A stretch of DNA of 64,000 bases from Copromyces sp. CBS 386.78 (lineage: Eukaryota > Ascomycota > Sordariomycetes > Sordariales > Sordariaceae), in NCBI GenBank assembly GCA_030685235.1, contig MU839123.1, forward strand, positions 62,001 through 126,000, in the 5' to 3' direction. Within the stretch, counting starts at the first letter, position 1; each line of letters begins with the position of its first letter. Both the position numbers and the translations under genes were made by a program. Below the pieces are notes generated by a model. The model was not told the DNA's origin and searched no databases. It saw only the letters and a program-made list of their open reading frames with translations. Shown here in pieces: positions 1-10,292 of this stretch.

Positions 1-3000
1 GTGAAAATTATAATTAGCGAAGAAGGGCGAAATATTAATTAATGACGATATTGCGTTATTATTAGTAAATTTAGTAAAAGGAAACTATTTAACCTAATTA
101 ATTTATACCTAATTAATATAAAGACGAAGAAACTATTTTATTTTTATATTAATACGTTCAATTTAAACGTTAATTTAAGGGTAGAAAGCGGAAGTTAATT
201 TACGAATAACGGTAAACCGCTTATATAAAATATTTTAAAAATATAAAACGAATTATATACTACGATTAGAGAGGATTATATTTAATAAGTTGTAAAGGTA
301 GTATACTTAGTCGATAAAGCGATTAATTAGTTCTTCAACTTTTAGAATTACTATTAGGATATAGTAACGTATTTTAATTAATCGGTTAACGACGACGGTA
401 ATATATTTAAAAATTTAGTTAAAGTAAATGTTTGGAAGTAGTAGAGTGATGTAATTAATAGATATATTTTTTTATAGTGTAAGTGAAACTTTAGAAAATT
501 TGAGTAGGCTAGCGGATCTTCGTTTTAAAAATTTTGTTTTAATGTAGGGGAAATAGTTTTTATAAAAAATTCTAATATTATAAATTATTTTTTCCTAATA
601 GAAATTATATTAAAGAAGGTTGTAAATTGCGTTATAATTAAGGTATTCTGTGCTAGGGGAATTATATTAACGGTTAATTAGGACGAATTAAAGTTCTTTA
701 TTGTAAAGATTGATAATAACCCTATTGTACTATTTAGCTACTCCGTTATTAGTTATCTAATATTTTGCGAATATTTTATAAAATACCTTTTTAATATTAG
801 GGGTTTATTATTTGTAAGTAGGATCCGATAAATAAGAAACGACTTTTTAAAAGAAAATTAAAGTTTTGTAACTATTTAAAATAATATCGTTAATAGATTT
901 ATTGTCGTAGTTGCTTATTAAGTAGAAGGTGAAGTTTGAGGGGTCGAGGCAGTTGTTTTCGAATTATACGGGATTTAGGAGTGACCGTTAGTAGGTTACT
1001 AAACGATTATTATCGGCATTAGTAGGGCGATTATTAGGTTTACGGCTTAAGGTATTAGGGTGAAAGTTCTATAGCCTTAGGGTATATTTAATTAAGAAAT
1101 TAAATTGTAATAGGAATTAGGATTATTTTATATAACGTTAGGTAAGTTATTTATTGGTTATAAAGGTTTAAAGGTTTTTATAATCCGTTAAAATATTGAA
1201 AGGCTATTAGGCTCTTTCGAATTCCGGTTTCTATTCCTTTAATATTTTAATAATAGCGAGCAGCTCTTTATTGTATATATTGTAATTATATTTTTAAATT
1301 GTATATTTAGACGAAAAGTAAGTAATTAGGTAGAAAACGCTATTATTACTGTATTAAAAGAGAGTACCGCCTACGGTTTAATTAGAGGCGTTTATTTTAA
1401 TTACTGTTTTTTTAGATTAATTATAGATTTTTAATACGGGTCCGCTAATAAAAATTCGTTTTAAAGCTTCGAAAGTAGAATTATATATAGTGGACTATAA
1501 TTATATAATATTCTTTTTTATAAATTCGTATAATAGTCTTACTATTATTGAAAAATTTTTAATAAAACGGTAGTAAAAGTTTACGAAATTTAAAAAAAAT
1601 TATAAAGACTTTTTAAATTAAGGAACCGCTTAATCGGTAACGGCCTTAACCTTTTTTAAATTTATTTCGATACTTCCTAATATAATAATGAGGCTTAAAT
1701 ACTTTATTCGTATTATATAAAATTCGTATTTATTAATATTAATATTAAGGCCTACTTTAGTTAACCGGTCGAAGATATTACTAATATACTGTTTGTAATT
1801 TTTAACGTTATTTAAATAAATTAGAACGTCGTCGAAATAGGCGGTTATATAGATATTGAGAACGTTGTAAAGATTATTATTAATATAATTTTAGAATGCC
1901 CCGGGGGCGCTTTATAAGCCGAAAGGTATTATTAATAATTCGAATAAATTAAAACGTATTATAAAGGCTATAAACTATTTATATCCTTCTTTAATGTGAA
2001 TATAGTTAAAAGCGGCGATTACGTCGAATTTAGTGAAAATTTTAATACGGTAAATCGCGTTTAGGGTTTTTTTAATTAACGGTAATAGATACTGTGATTT
2101 GAGGGTGATGTTATTAATATTATAGTAATTTATGTAAATGCGGACTCCTCTACTTAATTTCTTTATTAAAAGGATTAGGGTAGATATTTCTAATTATAAT
2201 AATTGGATAAACTTTTTTTATAGTATATTATTAATCTATTTTTTAATAATATTAAATTTATTGGAATTAAAAGGTTGTCCGCGCGCGGCTAGGAGTATAA
2301 TTCTTAAGCGGAATTTAATTTTAAAGTTGTAAGAATAGTGAAGGGGAAGAATTTTAGCGCCCTTTTATCGGAAAATATTCGTATAATATTAATATTATTA
2401 AAATAATTTAATTTAGATTTATACGTTAGTTTTAGGGGGTTTATTAACTTTTTTGTAAAATTTTATAATATTTTCCGAAGTGACCTTACGTAAGGCGATA
2501 TTGTTAGTGGCGAAGTATTAGTCGATAGCTTCCTTGTACTAGGGAAAATTATTATCTGTACCGGTAATTTTAACGGAATTAGAGATTTTAATTACCTTTA
2601 AAATAATTATATTATTTTTACTTGCTAAATTATTAATTTAGCGGTAGAAATTATTGCCGAAAAACTTCTTATATTTTTATCCCCTACTTATAAAAACTTC
2701 TTTAATTATTTTTAATATAAGTTTATTATTAAGGGTAGATAGGTTTAAAATATTATATTCTTCTACTAATTAATCTTCTTCTATTATACGTTTAATATTT
2801 TCGGTTATATTAGCCCTTATAGTATAAATGATTTAGAGGCTATATTTTTCTATTAGTTAATTAAAAGCGGGGGCGGATAGTTTTTTAATATCGTTAGGAT
2901 TAATAGGATTTATTAGGATATAGAGACGACGGATTTAGATTTGATAATTTATAGTAATAGTGCAGAATTTTCTAATTATCCGGCAAAGTATTAGGACTAT

Positions 3001-5200
3001 CCGTAGTAGAGGAAGGGGGATTATACTGAAGGGGATAGCGTTAAATATAATGGTTTAATTGGGGCCCGCTAATATTTTATTAATTGTAGAAATCTTTAAG
3101 TAGTAAACGACCTAGTTTCGAAAATAATTAAACCGCTAGCGGGCCGCCCGTTTTATAATTGTAGAGATAAAAATATAGTAAAGGGTATCCGCTTATAATT
3201 TAATATTGGGCTTGCTTTTGTTTAGGACCTCTTCGTAGGTGGCCTTTCTAAACGCTAATTTCGTTATATTGAAATAAGTAATTAGGCCGGCTATAGGGGC
3301 TTCCCGCTTAATATTAGGGATCCCTTTTAGGAAGTAGTTGCGCTTTTTATAAATTGCGGTAAATTAGAGAGAATTATAAAGTTATAAAATATTTAGCGAA
3401 TAATAAATTAATTATAGGTAGTTTAAAATAATTGGGTTGTTTTCGGTTAGGTTGTGGATGAGTAGGTCGATAATTTTGTAATAATAGCCTATCCTTATTG
3501 TAAATTTTGTAAAATAAATAATATTACTTTTAATGGGGCTTCCGTTGGCGAAATATAAAATTTTAAATATTATAAATTTAAAAAAGGGGAGACGGTAATA
3601 ATAAATAAAATGTTTATTAATAAAACCCAAAGTAATATAGCCGCTATCGATTAAATTTAAATAATATATTTTATGCGATCCGTCGGATAATTAAATAAAG
3701 AGGTTTAATAAATTAAAGTATTTATAACGGTTATTTACGGAAGATTTATAAATTTTAATTATATTTAGCTATATAGTAATACTACCTTCCTCTCTCTATT
3801 TTATAAATAATTACTTCTAATCGCAATTTAATTTAGAGGCTACACATTTCCCTACTAATTAATATAATTAATTTCGTTACTTTAGACGGGGCCGACGAAG
3901 CCGGGGACGTATGCGGGGACCGGGGCCTACTAATACTACGGTATTGTAATATTATTATTATTAGCCGTTTAGGCGTTTATAACGTTAATTTAATATTATT
4001 AGCTATAGCCTTGCTAATTGTAGCCCTACTAACTATAGCCGTACTAATTTTATTAAGGAGCGGCGTTATTATTGCCGCCTCTACTACTTCCTTTATTACC
4101 GCCCCTACCGCTGTAACCGCCGCGATTACTACGGGTAAAAGCGGGGGGATTTTTATTAAAATTAATACGGTTACGGTAAGCGGTTAAGAAATAATTCTTA
4201 CGCTCGTAACGGGTATATGCGCCGGTCTTTATACGATATTTAAAAATCTTTTACGAAATTATATTACGTATAATAATATTAATAGCGGATATAGAATTAA
4301 GGTCTATTGTATTACCACCCTAATTAATGGGCTGCTTTGCGGACAAAGTAGTATTATAATTATTCGAGGAAAATAGTTTATAAAATAGGTTGGCGAACTT
4401 TTCGCGGTAAATATTATCTTTATAGTTTTAGGCTAGTAAATAGGTTATTTAAAATTATTTACTATAATTATTATTGGTAGGAAGCGGGTATTAGTAAGCG
4501 ATAATATTATAGACGGCCTTAGTAATTTTATTACGAAGGAAGTATACTTTTATAGTATTATTTATATTGTACTAGTCGATAAAGATAGTAAAACGGTCTT
4601 CGAAAACGGTTTAACGTATATTTTTAATTATTTTTAAATTGTTTAATTCGCAACGAGTAATAATAATAAGGTCGGAATTATTGTATTTAGTATTGAATTT
4701 TTTAAAAAAATCTATAGCGGTCTTCTATTTCTATTTAATATTGTTAATTAAATATTTAAAAATATTAGTTAATATTAATTCGATAGCCGCGAAAGGGGGG
4801 TTTTCGAAATATTTAGTAATATACGAAAAACGTTTAAATTTAAAAGCGAAGTAGATCGGCTCGTTAATTTAATATAGTTTAACTTTTATACGCTAGAAGC
4901 GGTACTTCTCCGTTTTCTTTAATAAAATAATTCCTTTATTATTAAATAGAATAATATACGTACGTAATTATACCGATTTATAGCCGCTACTATTAATATT
5001 TATAATTATTATAATAAGTACTTTTATTTTTTAAACTTATTTAAATTAAGTGCGGACCTTATTAATAGCTTCGGCGTATTTATTTTTTTATTTTTAGAAG
5101 GATTTAAAGGTATTAGTCTTAAAATTATTAAAGGATTATTTAAATTCGTTAATCCCCTATTAGAATTTGGTATTTCGAATATTTAAACGATCGATTTTTT
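1..5200 (-). mobile_element. RIP-degraded Ty3/gypsy retrotransposon relic
   Basis: Reading the minus strand gives degraded pol motifs in the Ty3/gypsy order. A reverse transcriptase lies at about 2140-1750, including TKFDVIAAFN, an ITRFNLFE stretch and the catalytic-site remnant YFDDVLIY. An RNase H start follows near 1410-1340 with an INASN...VGGTL remnant of the usual TDAS motif. Integrase would lie below 1200 and may be cut by the window edge. Higher coordinates hold the Gag side: at about 4170-4010 the minus strand encodes an Arg/Gly-rich tail followed by YGYS/GYN units in which stops sit where Gln would be expected. CA dinucleotides are scarce and TA abundant, so CAA/CAG have become TAA/TAG, the RIP signature. 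No intact ORF remains and the outer LTRs were not located, so the upper limit is approximate. Confidence 0.8.
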
Positions 5201-8200
5201 AATAAGATTCGGTAAAATCTTCTTTAATTTTCTAAGCGTACGAATGGGCTTCGATTATATTGTCGTAAATAAAATAGTTAAAGGCGAAAGTAACGTCGTA
5301 GAGTATAGGGACCGAAGTAAATACGAGGGCGTAATTTACGGTATAGACGGAAGGAAAGTAGGTATTAGGATCGTTATTGAAATTTATAAGTATTTTAGCG
5401 AAAGTATTATAAATTATTTAATTTACGGGGTTAATATCGGAGGTTTGAAGAGTTCCGATAGTAATTACTATAATAAAATTATTAGTAATAACCCGTAGTT
5501 AGTCCGTTATTAATTATTAAATTAACGCGGATATAGTAGTTTCTTTAAATATACTGTCTTATTTAATAGGTAGGGAGAAAGAGATAAGGCTAATACTTAT
5601 ATTATATTACTTAGTTCGAATCGTGCTATTTATAACCGAATCTTTATTTGCCCCGTTCGTAAGGGGTCGAGTCTTTTAATTGCGGAGTGCGATTTGAATA
5701 ATCTTTTCTATATTAAACGTAATTTAAATCTATCTCTTTTAAGCGTATGTAGCGCGATAGTCGGTATAATAAACTATTACGGGGTAAGGTACTATTGAGG
5801 GTAGGGTTGGATATACGTTATTATACGGAGGAGAGGAAAGGAAGGATATGTGCGGAGGACTAGTTATATAGGCGAGAGCCCTGGAAGGCCAGTCCGTACG
5901 CGTATATAACTCTACACGTGACCGTACTATGACTCTAGGCATAGTACATCTAAGGGTCGGTGTAGGGTAGGTATGTTACAGGCTAATCCTATAATATAGG
6001 GTATAGTAGTCCCTATATACGAAATATTTTAATATTAGGATAGACTTTAATACTTAATTGCCAATTGTCTTAAACGAGTATTAGGAATCTTTCGTAAAGT
6101 ATTATATTATTAAAATGTATAAGGTTAATTAAGTCCGTTATATACCGTTTAATAATATCGAAGTATACTGGGGTATCTTTTTTAAGTCGAAGGGAATAGG
6201 ATTTAATATTGCTAAAGTTGGGGAGATATAGTAAGAAGGTATATTTAGCGCCGGCGTTAATTAGACTGTTATAAATATAGAAGATAACCACGACTTATTC
6301 GTTAATAACGGTAGCGACGTTAATAACTTTAATAATAGTAGGGATAAGAGATTTGAAGAAGAGGGGGAGGAGGAGGAGGAGGGTAATAGCAACGATTTTA
6401 AACTATTTATTACGACTTCTAGAAGGCGAACCGCGCGAACCGTAATTATTACCTTATCGACTTCGATTACTCTAGTAATAAACTAGGTATAAATTTACTA
6501 TTTTATAATTAATCTAAATAAAACTCTAGCTAGTCAAGCTATTATATTCGTAAATATAGAGGGTAGTAGTAGGGGTAAGAAGAAGTCGGATATCGCGATA
6601 TTAAGTAATTCAATAGAGAGGGCTGCGGTTACTCTATAAGTTCTTAAATTTCTTGGTACGGCTGATATTAGTATTATAATTAATGATTTATAGGCGCGCT
6701 TTATTAGTAAGATAATAGAGATAGAAATAATAGCGTATATCAATTATTTTATAAATAATCTACTGGTTGTAACGATGTGGATAAGGTTGAGCGAGTTAAT
6801 AAAAAGTGTGTATATAAATAGATGGAAATTATAGATTTAGAAAGAGGGGTTATAAATTAGAAATTTAATAATTTTACTAGAGATCGTATAAGTAAATACG
6901 ATAATTTCGATTTTTTATGAAATCTCTAGCTAGATTATTGGATTTGTTAAAATAATTCGATTTGGCTAGATTTTTCGATTTTATACAAATATGCTAAAAT
7001 AATTTAATCTGACTGGATTTGACCAGATTTTTCGATTTTATCGGTTTGCTTAGATAATACAATTTTATATAGCTCTAGTCAAATAATTCAATCTTATATA
7101 TCTTTGTTCAAATAATTCGATTTTATATATTAAAATCCTATTTCGCCTCCCCTCCTTTCGCCTCCTCTCCTTTCTACCTTCTACTACGATATTTTCGCTA
7201 TTATTAGTTTATTAAATACGCCGCGTTATAGCGGATAGTATTAGAATGAGCACCCCTCATTGCTTATTTCGTTCGCCGCTGCGCTATCCTTATTATTTTT
7301 TCTTCGATTTACGTTAATACTTTCGCCTCTTTCTTCGAATACGCTGCGATGAAGTTATAAAGCTTAGTTACTATATATATGATTTAGACCTACTTCTTTA
7401 TAGAATATTCGATAGGCGTAATCTATATAATTTTTTACCTTTTTTTTACAAGATTAAAGACTTATTCGACGACGGTATAAATACGAGTGTAATGTAAGTT
7501 ATATAGCTCTTTCGCCGTCTTTAGCTATTTGTCTACATTTCTCTAATTTTATAGATAGTATTTAACGTTCGAAAAGGGAATAATAATATTTAGCTGAATC
7601 TTAAACTCTGTATTAGTTACGTAATATTACGACTTCGGTATATAAAAAGATCTCTTAAATATATAAGTAATTAAGGAGGTATCGTTGAAAGATCCTTTTA
7701 CGCCCGCTAATACGTATATAAAAATATAATTGAATTTTACTACGGTAAATATATTTTAAATAATATTACCCTTTCAATTATAATACTAAAATTGCTACCG
7801 TAGCGGTATATAGGTAGTTACGTAAATTTTATTGATAATACTAATATAACTGTTAAAGGCGTTGAGGGTTAGATCTAGCTCGATATTAGGGTCGAAATAA
7901 TTATCGTTTAGCAACCGTACAAAATATTAATAAAAGGTTTTGAATTTAGGGAATATATTTTTTATAATTGTACTTATAATATTTTAACTAATTTGAAATT
8001 TATATATTATAATCCGTTAAAATTCTACGTAGGCGAGGATATATAATACTACTATTACCTTCTGCTATATAATTTAGTATTTAGACGCCTTTAAACTAAT
8101 ATAGATTTAAAGTTATTTTACTAGTTTATCGAAAGTATATCGATTTATACGAAAGAGGTTTTTGAATTGGGTTTTAGAGCTACGGTAAATAGTATTAGCT

Positions 8201-8790
8201 AGTTTTTTAGTATACTTTAGGCTGTCCGGGTATATAGGAATAGGCGGCTTATAGTTACCCTTTATTATTTAGGTAGCTATAAGAATATATATAGTATTTA
8301 TTGCGGCGGCGGCGAAAGTAATTCGGTTAATATTGTCCGTATTTATTTTATAATAGGATTTAAATAATTGATTTATATAGGTTTTATAGTAAGTAGAGGT
8401 TATTAATATCCTATAATAAAAAATCCTAAAATATAATAGAGCCTCCTTTATACCCCGCGGCCTTACTAACTTAATTGGATTTTTACGTTTGAATACGTTG
8501 TACGCTCTCAAATTCGTACGTTCGAGTACGTTCGAGCGAAGTAGTATAGTTTGGGAGCTTTCGTCGATTCTGGTAGAAAACCGAGCGTATAGCGTTAAAA
8601 TTATACGAAATTATATTTTAATATTATAAATTATCCTTAGTTTGGAAGGTGATGCGCTCTGTATTAGCGCGGTACGAGTTTTGGTACTCTGGTTAGCGCA
8701 GAAGGTGCTAATACGAGCGCACAGTAGTAATCTACTGCTAAATTTAGTCTAGCGGCCTCAAAAAATCGATTTTGGCGGTTAGAAAATAAT
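5200..8790. other. AT-rich RIP-type relic DNA, unclassified
   Basis: This stretch has the same CA/TG-poor, TA-rich composition as the flanking retroelement relics. Short open frames exist at 5244-5498 (+), 6070-6291 (-) and 8269-8511 (-), but I could not match any of them to a family and they are probably remnants of repeats. A less mutated patch near 5740-6010 retains more TG and CA and could be part of an LTR, since it lies just above the 5' side of the gypsy relic. I see no functional gene here. Confidence 0.6.
6895..7135. repeat. Degenerate AT-rich tandem-like repeat
   Basis: A motif close to AAATAATTCGATTTTATA recurs at least five times with variable spacing of about 30-50 bases, together with a shared GATTTTTCGATTTTAT block. 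The copies differ mostly by C/T and A/G changes, as expected if a tandem array was mutated by RIP. Confidence 0.55.
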
Positions 8791-8865
8791 TCAAACGACG
8801 TGCGCTTCCGGGAAGCGCAGCGAGCCGATCAGGCCCTTAGAGAAAAGGTCGTTTCGTGGCGAATT

Positions 8866-8923
8866 CCTTGCACACAGAGAGTCAAACCCTTCCGCACAGA
8901 GAGTATCCCCACTTTTAAGCTTA
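8866..8923 (+). repeat. 58-bp inverted repeat, left arm
   Basis: The 58 bases are identical to the reverse complement of 9385-9442. The arms lie 461 bases apart. Imperfect similarity continues past the inner end (GTCAACCT/CCCAGCCGCCCA) to about 8950. The arm itself contains two near-copies of GCACAGAGAGT. Confidence 0.85.
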
Positions 8924-8933
8924 GTCAACCTAC

Positions 8934-9047
8934 CCAGCCGCCCACCGTATACATCGCTGCCCAACTTCGTCGTCGTCGCGCATTCTATTAGCGACCGTTA
9001 GTCTTGCTGCGCAATTAAATGAAGCTATCGCGAAACATTACCCATCG
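8934..9047 (+). repeat. Direct repeat copy 1 (RIP-altered)
   Basis: It aligns over about 115 bases with 9836-9951. Most differences in this copy are C-to-T or G-to-A relative to the second copy, for example GTGCACATC to GTATACATC and AATTGAATG to AATTAAATG. The first copy therefore looks like the RIP-mutated one. Confidence 0.75.
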
Positions 9048-9384
9048 TTACGCAATTGTTTTTAGCGATTATCTCGTTATCTTTATTATTGTTTCGTAAA
9101 GCGTTATCGAGCTCGCTGTATTGTATTGTATTGCATGGGTGGGCATCAGAATTAGGGTGGGCACGTGCACTCTGGGCAGCACATGCAGCGACCAGTGCAA
9201 CCGCCAACAGCTATTATAGCAGCAAGGCCAAGAATTACAATGGCAGGACCCTTACCAACTAACCTTCTCAGCGGTAGATAATTGACTAGATTGATAACTC
9301 TGAATAACTTCACGTAAAAGAGCGACGTAGATTTAGTGATACGGTGTGCTGGGCGGCTGGGCGGCTGGGCAGGTTGACTACCTG

Positions 9385-9442
9385 TAAGCTTAAAAGTGGG
9401 GATACTCTCTGTGCGGAAGGGTTTGACTCTCTGTGTGCAAGG
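9385..9442 (-). repeat. 58-bp inverted repeat, right arm
   Basis: This is a perfect reverse complement of 8866-8923. Just before it, on the inner side, GGGCGGCTGGGCGGCTGGGC is a short internal duplication that the left arm lacks. Confidence 0.85.
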
Positions 9443-9770
9443 ATTTCGGTTTCGTGGGGCTGACCGAGAATGTTCATCAAGGATGGTCCCTTGATTCCCC
9501 AGGGAATGAGCCGTACTTGGCTAAAGTGCTTGTTTAACTGTATCAAAGGAAAAGACCGCGTTCATGCACCGCATACGTATATCTCAGGCTGATGATGTTC
9601 GGTGTCTCAAGCGAATATGGGGCATCCATGGACGGCTTCGACATCTTCTTTGTCAAACGTCCGGATGATGCGGCACGGTTGTTTTGCATCGTACCATAAG
9701 TGCCGTGACCTCCTGAAGGCCATGATAGCTGCCTCTTTCGGCTAGGTAGAAGAGGAGAAGAACGAATTCG

Positions 9771-9822
9771 GTAGATGGGTAGTCCCATAACCGTCGCTGG
9801 GTAGTCCCCCCCACATTTTATC
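9771..9822 (+). repeat. 52-bp inverted repeat, left arm
   Basis: The 52 bases are identical to the reverse complement of 10241-10292, including a run of seven C. The similarity continues imperfectly for about 25 bases past 9822 (GAGTA, then AGCCCAGCCAGC against AGCCCAACCAGC). Confidence 0.85.
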
Positions 9823-9835
9823 GCCGAGTATGGAA

Positions 9836-9951
9836 GCCCAGCCAGCCCACCGTGCACATCACTGCCCAACCGCCGCCACCGTCGCGCTGTCTATTAGCAA
9901 TCGTTAGTCTTGTGCGCAATTGAATGAAGCTATCGCGAGACTCTTGCCCGT
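9836..9951 (+). repeat. Direct repeat copy 2
   Basis: This is the less mutated partner of 8934-9047, sharing CTATTAG, CGTTAGTCTT, GCGCAATT and GAAGCTATCGCG in order. It lies directly beside the 52-bp inverted-repeat arm. Confidence 0.75.
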
Positions 9952-10240
9952 TTGCATTAATTAAAGTATTCTTCGTCTTTTCTCTGACCGTGATTCAATA
10001 AATTTGCCCGCTAAAATGACTCCCAATCAATCTCGAACAGTTACTCCTAAACGGAGCACGACTCCCCTTACTAAAATGCAGTCGCTATCAATCCGCCGCC
10101 GCCGCCGCCCCCGCCAGCGATCGAAATCAAGAACGCGGTCACCGTCCCCCAGCGAGCGCGCTGCTGGATGCGCGGGCATCGATTATGTAGCCTCAGTTGC
10201 ACGGCTAGCTAGCATGGTATGCTGGTTGGGCTTACTCAGT

Positions 10241-10292
10241 GATAAAATGTGGGGGGGACTACCCAGCGACGGTTATGGGACTACCCATCTAC
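10241..10292 (-). repeat. 52-bp inverted repeat, right arm
   Basis: This is a perfect reverse complement of 9771-9822, with a 418-base spacer between the arms. Each arm contains two copies of a GACTACCCA unit. Confidence 0.85.

Noticed and set aside
5244..5498. 84-codon plus-strand frame in the left AT-rich block
   Set aside because: Opposite strand to the gypsy Gag region and without family resemblance; probably a chance opening in low-stop RIP DNA.
8269..8511. 80-codon minus-strand frame, possibly from a DNA transposon or helicase relic
   Set aside because: It has coding-like texture, but no motif allows a family call.
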